Below, in pieces: positions 11,206 to 21,984 of a stretch of 64,000 bases of DNA; within the stretch, counting starts at the first letter, position 1, and the number at the start of each line of letters is the position of its first letter. This DNA is from Larix kaempferi (lineage: Eukaryota; Streptophyta; Pinopsida; Pinales; Pinaceae): contig BSBM01000092.1 in assembly GCA_027924585.1 (NCBI GenBank), positions 6,252,501 through 6,316,500 of the forward strand, read 5' to 3'. A program made the translations under genes and the position numbers. The notes under the pieces are model-generated. The model did not search any database. It had not been told where the DNA came from and was given only the letters and a program-made list of their open reading frames with translations.

Positions 11206-12667
11206 AACCGAGGTAGTGACTAATGCAATTGATTAGGATGCTTGATTAATTGTTAAGTAGTTTAATTACAACTAAGGTGTAATTAAAATGGAACCAGGTA
11301 AAGTCGATTAAATCTTAGTTAATTTTTTTTAATTAGTATAATTACACATTGATAATGTTATGGTTTACATTGATAGGACTATTGTTTATAATTGATAAAT
11401 TGAATTAGTGGATTTATAATTAGAGGGAATTTACATATTATAAATATTAGAAACCATTAATTAAATGATTAGGTAATAGTAATTAATCAATTGACAATTG
11501 TAAGTTTAAAACTCTTACGGTTGGTGGGTGAACTAAACCCAACCCCAAACTTTATTATGAAAATAATATAACATTTATTATTAATTAAAAATTGTACTTG
11601 AATAAGAAACAAATGTGTAAAATTATTATATGAAATAAAAAGGATTTAATTTAATGGAATTGGAAGTTACGGTTGAGAAGTGACCCCAACCAACACCTGT
11701 AAAAATTAATTTAAATTATTCCAACACCTTTTAATATTAATATAAATGATTAATAAGAGTCCAAGTTGAGGGCTCGAGGAATTACATGGTATATGAATGG
11801 GTTGGATGAAATTTATGAGGAAGATAGGGGTAGTAATGGGGAAGAAGAGTCGGCAAGTGAAGGGGATAAGAGGGAGAAGGGAGGAAGGAGAAGGGGATCC
11901 TTTTGACCTTAGGATTTTGGGGAAGTTTTGGGAGAGCAGAGATTGGGAGAGCAGAGTTGCAAAGAAGGGATTTTGTTGGAGATTGTTTTTGAGGGGATAC
12001 AACAGCTTAGGGCTTGTACTCGGTTTGGGCTCGGGGGTCCAAAGGGGTACCTTTGGAGCTGGGTGGTTGGCGAGACCTCACCAGTTGGCAGGGTGGCAAG
12101 ACTGGTTTGGTCTGGTTGAGTTTCAGAGCTTTGGGAAGGACTTTTGGCTGCAGGGAAAAGCAAGGAAAAACTAAAAACAAGGACAGTAACAAAGGTGGAC
12201 CTACTAGCTACCTACAGGCATTTTCCAGTAGGTATGTTATCGTTCTACCTTGGTAAATTCTGTTTAATTAAATTTCAAAAGTTTATATGCTGTGATTATC
12301 TTTGCTACCTGCACAGTCAACAATAAATTGTTAGAAGTAGATAAAACAGATTTATAAATTTTCAAATCTGAAAAGAATGAAAATGCAGATTTTATTTTAA
12401 AAATGCAGTTTTTATATCGTTTTCAGGCATGTAAATGAGCAAAAGTTAGAAATGAAAACATGAAATTGAAACAGAATTTTAATTGTTCAATTTTGTAAAT
12501 GTAAACACTTTATTTTTCTTTACAACCAAAACTAGTAAAGGAGAATAGAAACACAATAAAAACAGGAACAAAACACAAACAGAACAGAACAGAAATTTTG
12601 ACAAGAAGTGAATTTTCTGACTGTATATAAAAGTTAAAGGAGACCCAGTTGGGGGTCTTACAGAAGA

Positions 12668-13725
12668 CATTAGTACCTCACATACCTCCCTTTCCAGAGA
12701 GGTTGGTCAAAGAAAAATTTTCAATTCCCCTACCTGATTTTGATGTTTTGAATGAGTTAACCAACATATGTGTCAAAATTCCCCTACTCCAGGCTATAAA
12801 GGATATTCCAATCTATACGAAAGCAGTTAGGGAATTATGTCTCAATAAGAGAAGGAAAGATCCACCAACAATTCATGTGGTAGAAAAATTAGCAGGACTA
12901 ATGTCTAACACTGTTTTTATTGAAAAATACGTTGATCCAGGAATCCCAATGGTCACAATAACTGTCAACAATTTTTCAATTCCAAAAACACTGATTGACT
13001 TAGGTGTTGCCATCAATGTCATGACATTAGAAACCATGGAATATATACACTTGACAAATCTCAGACCAACCACTACAGTTATAGAACTAGCTGACAGGTC
13101 TAAAATCACACCTGAAGGGATCTTAGAAGATATCATTGTTTCTTTAGATTCCTAAGAGTATCCTGTAGATTTCATAGTGCTGCAACCAAAGTCTAATTTA
13201 GGAGGGCATCCCTTGATTCTTGGCTGACCTTGGTTGGAAATAGCTGATGCTTTTATAGGGTGTAGGTCAGGAAGCATGCTCATTTCACATGGGACAGAGA
13301 GGAAACAAATCACACTTTATCCTTCTGCCCAGCAATCTTCTGTATCAGATCAGTTATCATGGAGCAATGAAACTAAAGGACAGGAAAACAAAATCATTCA
13401 GCCTGTCCTAAGTATCAATCAGTTCTTTGATTTTCAAGAAGACAACAACAAAGATTTGCTAGATTACTTCATTGTTGAACCTGATATCTCTGAGGAATTA
13501 AGAGACATGCAGTATGCTATCACAGATCAGGTTTTGGGACAGAATTTTCAGGAAAATTGCACAGTACATTCTTTGGCATTATCACTTCATGATATTTTTA
13601 ATGTTCATTCGATCACTGATGTCCAAAGCAAAACAGTTGAAATAAGTCTCGAAAAACACTTGCATATCAGTGCCCATCTTACCACATCACAGGAAGACCA
13701 ATTGATTACCTTACTGAATAAATAA
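12668..13725 (+). pseudogene. Gypsy gag end and protease pseudogene
   Basis: This is the continuation of gag after the solo LTR; the frame resumes exactly with LVPHIPPFPERL. A retropepsin-type domain contains the catalytic motif as LIDLGVAINVM (Asp-Leu-Gly, the Athila-type form) and ELADRSKITPEGILEDI, the conserved flap-proximal region. Stops interrupt at 13153-13155, at 13225-13227 (the C-terminal GHPLILG motif) and at 13723-13725. A poorly conserved linker of about 150 residues leads to RT. The protease would cleave the polyprotein; the product here is truncated. Confidence 0.88.
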
Positions 13726-13731
13726 TCGCTT

Positions 13732-15060
13732 GCATTTGCTTGGGAATACACTGACATGCACTCACCACATGTATACAGATGATAAAATCAGACCTCTTAG
13801 ACAACCTCAACGTCCGATGAACCCCATACTAAAAGAAATAGTTAAGGAAGAATTGCAGAAGTTATTAAAAGTAGGATTTATTTACCCTATCTCTGATAGC
13901 CAATGGGTTTCTCCCTTAGTTGTTGTTCCTAAGAAAAATGGAAAATGGCGGATATGTGTAGATTACAGAGAGTTAAAAAAGGCAACACTAAAAGATTATT
14001 TCCCATTGCCATTTATTGATCAAGTGCTCGATGCCTTGACTGGGAAGAACTATTTTTCCTTTCTAGATGGTTTCAGCGGGTATAATCAAATTAGCATTGC
14101 AAAAGAAGACCAGGACAAAACTACTTTTACATGTCCCTAGGGTACATATGTCTACAAAGTTTTACCTTTTGGTTTATGTAACGCCCCAGCTACCTTTCAG
14201 AGAGCAGTCTTGGCCATTTTTGCAGATCTAATTCATGAATGTGTTGAGGTCTATATGGACGATTTTTCTGTGCATGGAAATACCTTCGAAGATTCCTTAT
14301 CAAACTTGGAGAAAATTTTAAAAAGGTGTGTTGAATCAAATCTCTCCCTAAGCAATGAAAAGTGTTTTATGATGATGACTGAAGGGATAGTTTTAGGACA
14401 TCACATTTCTTCATCTGGTATAAAAGTCGATCCTGCCAAAATTCACATTATTGTAAATCTATCTGCACCAACCACTCAAATAGATGTGAGAAGCTTTCTA
14501 GGGTATGCAGGCTATTATCGTAGATTTATTGAAAATTTCAGTAAGATAGCTCTGCCATTGTTTAAATTACTTTCCAAGGATGTCCATTTCAAATGGGATA
14601 CTAACCGTCAATCTGCATTTTAGACACTTAAAGAGAAGCTCTCAACTGCTCCCATTCTAAGGGGACCCAACTAGACACTTCCCTTCCATATTTCTACTGA
14701 TGCATATGATACTGCAATAGGGGCATCTTTGGGACAAAAAGAGCATACCATGACTTATGCTATTTATTTTATTAGCAAAAATCTAACACCTGCAGAATTA
14801 AATTATACAGTGACTGAAAACGAGATGTTGGCAGTAGTCCATGATGTGAACAAATTTCGTCACTACATTACTAGCTACATTTTTGTCCACACAGATAATT
14901 CCGCTTTACGATATTTAATGAATAAATCTATTACTAATGGCAGGATAACCAGATGGTTACTATTAATGCAAGAGTTCCATATCACTATTTTAGATCGACC
15001 TGGACGAGAAAATCAAGTAGCAGATTTCCTGTCTCACTTACACAATTTCGGTGAGGTTGT
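13732..15060 (+). pseudogene. Gypsy reverse transcriptase and RNase H pseudogene
   Basis: A frameshift near 13760 separates the lead-in (SLAFAWEYTDM) from the RT core. The core has VRQPQ-like LRQPQRPMNP, GFIYPISDSQWVSPLVVVPK, WRICVDYRELKKATLKDYFP, FLDGFSGYNQI and the catalytic YMDD intact at 14252-14263. A TAG at 14138-14140 falls just before LPFGLCNAPATFQRA. Further stops are at 14621-14623 and 14672-14674. RNase H follows (STDAYDTAIGASLGQ, then TENEMLAVV, HTDNSALRYL and RPGRENQVADFLS). Every core motif of Athila-like pol is present and in order, but the stops prevent a full-length enzyme. Confidence 0.93.
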
Positions 15061-16459
15061 TCCTGTTTTAGATAGTTTCCCTGATGAACACTTGTTTGCA
15101 ATTTCTGTTATCACTCCTTGGTATGCTGATATCGCCAATTATTTATCATCAGGACAGCTACCTCCATCTATGTCATCCAAAGAAAATAAAAAGATTATTA
15201 AACAAAGTGCTAGACACCTATGGGTCAATGGCGATCTCTTTTACATAGGATATGATCTAATTATTAGGAGATGTGTACGACAAGATGAAGTTTTAGATAT
15301 TTTGAAAGCATGTCATGATGAATCGTGTGGTGGCCATTTTGCAGAGAAAAGAACAGCATACAAGATACTCAATTTGGGGTATTACTGGCCTTCTATTTTC
15401 AAGGATGCTAAGAAGTATGTTAGGAGCTGTGATACTTGTCAGCGGATGGGACGACCATTACGATCTGATGAAATGCCACTCCAGCAACAAATCCTCATTG
15501 AACCATTTGAAAAATGGGCTCTTGACTTTATTGGTCCAATCAATCCACCATCACAAGGAAAGAAGTACATTTTAGTATGTACTGACTATGTTACAAAGTG
15601 GGTAGAAGCCAAACCATTATCAAGAGCCACGGAACAAACAGTGGTAAACTTTCTTTTTGAAGAGATATTTGTCCGATTTGGGGTTCCTAGAGATATTGTC
15701 ACCGATCAGGGTGCACAGTTTACTTCTGAACAGGTGCAGAAGATAGCAGCCAAATACAAAATTACACACAGAAAATCTACACCTTACCATCCACAAGCCA
15801 ATGGCCAAGTGGAGTCTACAAACAAAACTTTGGAAGGAATCATCACCAAAACTGTTCAGATGCATAGAAAGGATTGGTCAGCTAAGTTTACAAAAGCTTT
15901 ATGGGCCTATCAAATCACTTGGAAGAACAGTACTGGTTTTTCACCCTCTCAGTTAGTTTATGGTAAGCAGGTCCTGTTGCCAATAGAATTTCAAATTCAT
16001 ACCTTTAAGTTAGCAGCAGATTTAGGGATAACTCTTTTTGAAGGATAGCAAGAAAGGATACTACAATTGAATCAATTAGATGAGATGCGGCAGGCAGCAG
16101 TAGAACACAATATTTTGGTACAGTACCAGAGAGCCCAATGGCATGACAAGTTTATCAAAAAGAAACAATTTCACATCGGTGACTGGGCCTTATTGTTTGA
16201 TTCAAAGTTCAAAGACTTCAAAGCCAAATTTACAACTCATTGGCTTGGTCCATATGCAATTGCAGAGGTATATGACAATGGCTCAGTCAAACTCCAAACA
16301 ATCGATGATGAAGCACATACATTTGTGGTCAAGGGCCATCGGCTAAAACTCTACACAAAGCCTATTAGCAAAGAAGATTTCATACAGCAAATTTCACAGC
16401 AAAGGGAGATGGAAGTGTTGGATAAACATACTGTTGTTTCTCCTTCACTTCCTTCTTAG
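15061..16459 (+). pseudogene. Gypsy integrase pseudogene with GPY-type C-terminus
   Basis: The HHCC zinc-binding domain is seen as CHDESCGGHF followed by CDTCQRMG. The catalytic core shows Asp in WALDFIGPI, Asp in IVTDQGAQF and Glu in QVESTNKTLEG, i.e. the D,D35E set. WAYQITWKNSTGFSPSQLVYG closes the core. A stop at 16046-16048 precedes the C-terminal segment, which continues in the same frame: QYQRAQWHDKFIKKKQFHIG, WLGPYAIAEVYDNGSVKL (the GPY/F module) and VKGHRLKLY. The ORF ends at a natural TAG at 16457-16459. This is the best-preserved part of the element; about 330 codons upstream of the single stop are open. Confidence 0.93.
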
Positions 16460-18125
16460 CCTTTTTCTGATTTAAAAAAAAGAAAAAAAAGCATTTAGTT
16501 GTGAAAACCAGGCAACTGGCATAACATAAACTCGAATTTTCCTTGGAAAACCAAGTTTACTTGGCCATTGAAAATTCACAAAAACATTTTTTTTACTTTT
16601 TCAGCATCAGTTCTTTCATAGCTCTCAGTAAAATAAAACTTTTTGTTTGACTTGAGGACAAGTTCATCAATAGGCCTGGGGGGACAAGCATTTCATGCTT
16701 TTATAAAAAAATCCTCCAAGCCTTCTTCAAATGCCAGAATTTAAACTTTTATATCACAGACCTCAAAGCTTAGCAGAGGGACCTGACAACATCAGAAGTC
16801 AATAGAAGGGACCTGAAAAGAAGGACATTTTCAAATGCCAGAATTTCAACTTTTATATCACAGACCTCAAAGCTTAGCAGAGGGACCTGACAACATCAGA
16901 AGTCAGCAGAAGGGACCTGAAAAGAAGTACATTTTATTGGAATTTTTGCACAGGAACCTGAGATAGTAGATAGTTTTTTTTATAAGACATCGGAAGGACA
17001 TGTGTGGACCAGGAACATGCAAAATCTCTTTTCAAATAGACAAGCAGATCAGCTAGATCAAGCAGCAAGAAAAGCACAAGGGAATATCAAAGCAAAGTCT
17101 GTAAGAATTTTAATTTTTATGCTTTAAAAGTTTGCATGATTCTTTATTTTGAAATAATGATGAAAAAATACCTACCTATCCTCATAAACTTGACTGTCTA
17201 CTTTATCACCTTCATAATCCTTGCCAGCAGCCCATTCACTTGTCATTATCTTACCCTACGTGTCAAACTGGTGGCCAGGATCAATCTCAGAAGAAATTTT
17301 TGATTGATCAAAACCTAGATTGCATTCTACAGGCAGGTCTTTTCAACGGAAAGCAGAGAAAATATATATAAATATATGTTTTGTTTACCAAGGAAATTTG
17401 AATATTTTCATGTTTTCTTTCATATACTCTAAGATGAAGACATTATTGCATGATACGAATTAAGTTAAAAAGAAAGTTAGTATATGAAAAGGGGTCATGG
17501 AACATATCATGAAGTGGCAAATCAACAGGGAATTAAGTGGCCTGTTCAAAACATCATTGCATAAAAACAAGGGAATCATTGATATTACCTCCCACGAATC
17601 TCGCCCATGTACAGAGAAGCACAATTTACAAATTCAAAAATGTGAAGTGATATTTCATATATCCATGGTTGTCCAGCTGACTTGCTCTTCCCCAAACCTC
17701 ACATCCATGCTGATTAAAAGAGTTGACAGATTTCTATTAATCTAAGGAGGAAACACTGGTTGCATTATAGTGGAGGAAAGCACAGTCTCTTAACTCAGAA
17801 ACTCAAAGCATATTCCTTCCTTTAAAAATCCTCGGCATGAATTTTCGAGTGATGAAAAGAAACACCATTGGAATTACAGAAGAAGAAATACAAATATGAG
17901 GATGCGTATTTCATTTAGAATGTGCAAATCGAGGAACCGCGCAGGCTAGGTAAGCTTGACACCCTAGTTTTTGCTATCAATTCAAACTTTCAGAAGAACG
18001 ATTGAAGAAAGGAGAAATTTTACAGAGTTTAAAATTTGAAACTAGAGTTATAAGCTAGGGTTAAGTCTTATTTGAAATCTCCCATTGCATATAAAAAAAG
18101 AGATTTTTCCCATTAAAGTTCTAAA
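16460..18125 (+). other. Gypsy non-coding spacer between integrase and the extra ORF
   Basis: No coding signal is recognisable over 1.6 kb. It holds an A-rich run after the integrase stop, a GAGGACAAG segment near 16650, and the tandem duplication listed separately. Athila/Tat-type elements commonly have such a spacer before an env-position ORF, so a subgenomic promoter or splice acceptor may lie here; none is identified. Confidence 0.6.
16728..16935 (+). repeat. 104-bp direct tandem duplication in the gypsy spacer
   Basis: Two copies beginning CAAATGCCAGAATTT at 16728 and 16832 are nearly identical through AGGGACCTGAAAAGAAG. The few differences show a duplication younger than most changes elsewhere in the element. 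Confidence 0.9.
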
Positions 18126-19588
18126 ATGGTGTCTAGACTAGAACCGGAGAAATTCGATCCCACTGCCATTCATGAAAGATGCATGGAAATTTTCGAGAAG
18201 AAACAATGGGTGTCTTTATTTGAAAAATTTGATGGGCGCAATGATAATGTTAGCCTAGCTTTTGCTGGCTCATTCGATGGAGAGAGGGCTACAGTAGGAA
18301 ATTTGAATTTCAGACTGTCTGAAGATATTTTGGCACAGATCATTGGATTACCACAGCAGGGGGAAAGATTCTTTAAAACAAAACAATTCAAGGAGAAGGA
18401 ATGGACACCCTTTCTATGCGGGCAGGTTCAGTGGAATGGAAGAAGGGAATACCAAGGAGTTGGTTGGTTCATCCCTGGGATGAAATAGTATATATCATCC
18501 AAAGATTCATCACCTGTGAAGGGAGATTTAGCATTGTATATCTTTATCACATCAAGATGTTGCAGCACCTGAGGGGTGATTGTGAGATTAATATGCCCCA
18601 TTTTTTATTACAAAGCCTTTCCAAGATGGCTAAGGCTGTTCAAAAACGTGAAAAAGACAAGTTAACAAGCCTTTTTCATTGTGGGCTCATTAAAATAATC
18701 ATCACATATGAGTTACAGAAACAAAAGTTGACATGGCAAGAATTTATAATTCATAATCAGTTTGAAGAGCTAGAAGAGCTGCCTGAAGAAAACTTGAAAG
18801 AAGACAAACTGTTGATGATCACATACCCCAAGGATGAAGAACAGAACCCTGAAGCAAGAAGCTCGAAACTACCTAAAGGGAAAAATAAAGAAAATGTGTT
18901 AATAATCACAGATGATGAAGATAACTCTGAGGCAACAAACCCAAAACAACCTCAGAGAAGAATAAGAACTAGAAGCATGATGAAAGAAGAAAGAAAGCTT
19001 AAATAGCAAGATCAAATCTTCACCACTCATGAGAATAAGCCAAGGAAACATCAACAAGCTCAAAAGAAGTCAGCATTAGAAGATGATGATGAAAGCCAGC
19101 AAAAACAGTATTAATACATACAATCCTTGGAAAGCCAAGAAGAAGATCCAACAGGTGAGATAGGGAAAGTCCATGAAAGTAAAAGTACCCAAGACACTGA
19201 AAAGATTTCAGATGAAGTGATAAAGCAGACTAAAAAGATAAATCTTTTCTTTGATCAACAAGAAAAAGAAGAAAAAAAGCATCCATGGCAGGAAATTTCA
19301 GATGATCAAGCTTCTCCTTTCTTGGAGCAACAAACTATAGAAAAAGAAAAGAAGGGAGATTCAGTGAAAGAGAATGAATAGATGGATACTAGTTCTGAGA
19401 AGCCTTCAGTGAATATGGAAAAGAAGAAAACTTCCAAAATCAGTAAAAAGATTAAGAAGTTGAAAATGGAAGTAAGAGAATTAGAACTGAGGAATGAAAA
19501 GTTGACAGAAAAGAACAGGAAACTTAAGGTTAAAAGGGCACGAATCTCCAAGCATGCATATAAATGGCATAAACAAAAGAAGATTTAA
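18126..19588 (+). pseudogene. Extra 3' ORF of gypsy element, unknown function (env position)
   Basis: Starts MVSRLEPEKFDPTAIHERCM at 18126 and reads into FEKFDGRNDNVSLAFAGSFD, TVGNLNFRLSEDILAQIIGL and PQQGERFFKTKQF. The frame then shifts near 18440 to KGIPRSWLVHPWDEIVYIIQ, RFITCEGRFSIVYLYHIKML and INMPHFLLQSLSKM. After a stop at 19004-19006 the same frame continues through acidic and Lys-rich text, with further stops near 19112 and at 19379-19381. It closes in a clear coiled coil (KKLKMEVRELELRNEKLTEK) ending at 19588. I see no signal peptide or transmembrane segment, so an envelope role is not supported. Sequences like the N-terminal block recur in plant Athila-like elements, to my knowledge without assigned function. 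Confidence 0.75.
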
Positions 19589-19776
19589 CAGACCAAGTAT
19601 GAAAAACTGAAGGTTCTTTATGCAGCTCGAACTTCTACAGATGCATCATCTCAGACAGGAGGTACATCAGAGGATTAGAAGCAAAGTTTCAGCAACAAGA
19701 TTTTGTTCAGAACATAAGCAGGGTCAAAAATTTTGGAAATACTTTTTTGTGCATGAGGACATGCAACAACTTCCTC

Positions 19777-19786
19777 TTGGGGGAGA
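19777..19786 (+). other. Gypsy polypurine tract
   Basis: TTGGGGGAGA directly precedes the 3' LTR and is the expected plus-strand primer for reverse transcription. Confidence 0.8.
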
Positions 19787-21087
19787 TGTTGGGCACCATT
19801 TTTCACCTCTTTTGCCATCCAAATACCTTCCAGTTTCCTCCATGAACCTTCATACTCGAACCATAAAACCTTAATTTTATCCACAAAACCTTGGTCAAAG
19901 GTATAAATGTCGTTGCTTCTTAATAAGTGAATTATGAGATTTTTAAGGCATTTAAATTAAGATTTTTCAAAATTACAGAATGTGCTAACTTCTCGTAATC
20001 TCTCCCAGGTTGGATACTTGCAGGCCAACTGGGCAAAAACTGAAGAGTGAAGGAAGACCCTCGATGTCCAAGGATGGTTAAACTTCTAAAAAACTTGTGG
20101 CATGTTTCTCACAGGTGGTGAGTCAATGCTGGTCAACGATGACAACCTGTGCAGTCATCTAGCATAAAAACAGGGCAGTTCGATTTTCTAGCGATCTATC
20201 CTATTTTCTTGGAGATGATGGGCAATTTCGAATTTAGGGAGATTGTTATTGCCAATGTCATTATTAATTTTCCATAGATATAGCGTTTCAGTTCAGGAAC
20301 GAGGGATATATAACTATTTGTTTTGTAAAAGAAAAACTTCTTGGATAATTTACGCATGATTTTGAAATAAAGACTGGAGTATTTGATAAATTGTTGTGTA
20401 TGTCTATTTCCATATGGTGAATGCGATTGAGCTTTAGAGTTCTGTGATTTTCTTTGTGTGTGTAAGCAAAGCATTGGAGGGCCCCCTTTGCCAAGCCTAC
20501 ACACCTATCTCTGCGTCATTGCATGTGGTATGTTTTAAGTTGAAACCTGTAGATATGATTTGTTTTAATTGATTTTTCATACATTGCAGAACAAGTAGAT
20601 CATATATTGCAGAACGCGTTAGATTATAGGAATAGGATTATGAGCTCTTTCATTTGAATGATTAAACGCTGTAGAAATCATATCAATTGCATTACTTATT
20701 TGATGTTGCACTGCTAAAGATAGTTACACATTGGGAATTGTCTTATTGTAAAGGAAATCAATGGTATTCTGTTTTCAACAGTGAGATATTAGGCATTGTA
20801 TTGTGATTCATTTTTAAGATTTAGGTTCAACATTTTAATCTCAGAATATTTCATGTATGAATTGTTGGTTAAACTAAGAGATCGAATGAAGTTGCTTCTG
20901 TAAGGGAGGTTTTGCATTTCAAAGATACATCATTCTAGCATTCAATAGATTTATTTTACAAGCAAACTGAATTTCCAGTTAAGTCCAGCTCTAAGTCTCT
21001 ATATTTGGGATATGCCTCTAAGTCTTACAAAATCCGGATTGACATAAACTTAAGGTCTAATTTACACCAGTGAATTGGATACCAACA
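19787..21087 (+). repeat. Gypsy 3' LTR
   Basis: Direct repeat of the 5' LTR, starting TGTTGGGCACC and ending ATACCAACA, followed by the right GTTCC target copy at 21088-21092. Confidence 0.95.
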
Positions 21088-21092
21088 GTTCC

Positions 21093-21286
21093 ATCATGGT
21101 GGAGACAGATTAGATCCATTTTTATGTTTAGCTTGAGGGGGGGCTTTCTTCCCACTGGGTTTTCCCTCTTTCCTCACTTAGCTTATTTCAGCATTTTTTG
21201 GATTATTGTATTGGGGTGACCTTTGGTCTCAGTAACCAGGGCCCTACATTTTATTTTTTTACATCATAGTATATCTTGAGGGGGGG
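21093..21286 (+). other. Copia 3' end and polypurine tract
   Basis: Resumes the copia element after the gypsy insertion. The first codons complete the RNase H end, then an untranslated stretch with two purine blocks (GAGGGGGGG near 21134 and CTTGAGGGGGG at 21276-21286). The second abuts the 3' LTR and is the polypurine tract. Confidence 0.85.
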
Positions 21287-21979
21287 TGTTAGGATATATC
21301 ATCATTCACTTTTGTACTTTGCATGCACCCGCATGCTGCCGAGTCACGAGTATGATGCCTCCAGCACCTAGTCCCTAGTCTCCCAGCACTCGAGAGCTAC
21401 TTTCCACTTAGATTTATCCCTCCTAGCCAGTCATGCACCCACTTCTCACCTTCCACTGCAGAAGGGTTCCTTTCTCACCTATCAGTCCAGTTTACTTCAG
21501 TTAGCCACCAGTCTTTCCTTGATTTGAGGCTAGACTGACTCCTCACTGCTGTTATCACTCCGGTTGACCTCTGATGAGACATGAATATCTATTATGAGTG
21601 CAGTTAACTCCTCATGTTCCCTCCACTGAGCCTCCATCCCTATATTAGTGCCACTTACCATCAGTTACACTTATTACACTCAGTTAGACTCAGTTAGACT
21701 TAGTTTGACACCTGTCTGACAGTTACTTGTGTATTGATGACCACCACTGATTGATGATGAGGACTCCTAGTTGGAGCCAAGCTACACCATGCATATATTT
21801 GAATGACCTCCTTGGTTAATTCGAATTGCTCACTCATTGTGACAGCATTGTATTGTAATTCTACCATTCTGGATTATAGAGCAGTGATGCATCTCTCTTG
21901 CACAGTTTTTACTCCAAATTGTTTTACATCTTTGTGATTGATATTCTTGCTCAATAGATCTACTATGGCTAATTTTACA
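21287..21979 (+). repeat. Copia 3' LTR
   Basis: Direct repeat of 751-1433, followed by the right GCAAC target copy at 21980-21984. Confidence 0.95.
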
Positions 21980-21984
21980 GCAAC

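Larger units (their letters stand above)
9174..12662. mobile_element. Solo LTR of 3.5 kb (itself interrupted)
   Basis: Starts TGTAACACCCC and ends GGGGGTCTTACA, an imperfect terminal inverted repeat with TG...CA ends as in long plant gypsy LTRs. It is flanked by a perfect duplication GAAGA at 9169-9173 and 12663-12667. No gag-pol coding and no internal copy of its ends are seen, so it fits a solo LTR left by recombination; a non-coding LARD-type unit is the alternative. Without the nested 606-bp insert and one CTTTT it is about 2.88 kb. The longer open frames inside (for example 11797-12174) overlap on several frames and match nothing I recognise. Orientation is undetermined. Confidence 0.88.
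5872..21087 (+). mobile_element. Athila/Tat-like Ty3/gypsy element with extra 3' ORF
   Basis: A 15.2-kb element (about 11.7 kb without its own insert), in the same orientation as the copia host. LTRs are 5872-7169 (1298 bp) and 19787-21087 (1301 bp); both end GGATACCAACA. Duplication GTTCC is perfect. The primer site is of the tRNA-Asp type used by Athila-like elements, and the gypsy order gag, protease, RT, RNase H, integrase is clear. A 1.7-kb non-coding spacer and a further ORF region (18126-19588) lie before the purine tract. The first ~390 bp of the LTRs differ at about 14 sites by eye, younger than the copia host, as nesting requires. Most frames carry stops, so this copy is defective. 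Confidence 0.95.
751..21979 (+). mobile_element. Ty1/copia LTR retrotransposon hosting nested insertions
   Basis: A complete but dead copia element. LTRs of 683 bp (751-1433) and 693 bp (21287-21979) both start TGTTAGGATAT and end TTTTACA. A perfect 5-bp target-site duplication, GCAAC, flanks it at 746-750 and 21980-21984. A tRNA-iMet-type primer site follows the 5' LTR and a purine tract precedes the 3' LTR. Domain order is gag, protease, integrase, reverse transcriptase, RNase H, which is the copia order. The body is broken at 5867-5871 by the gypsy insertion and resumes at 21093; without it the element is about 6 kb. The coding region has many stops and at least two frameshifts. Counting by eye, the first ~210 bp of the LTRs differ at about 17 sites, so it is older than the gypsy element inside it. 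Confidence 0.96.

Noticed and set aside
11797-12256. Several overlapping open frames on both strands
   Set aside because: They lie inside the 3.5-kb solo LTR, overlap each other in five frames and carry no domain; GC-richer LTR text has few stops.
18126-19588. Calling the extra gypsy ORF an envelope gene
   Set aside because: No signal peptide, transmembrane helix or Cys pattern is visible; only its position suggests env.
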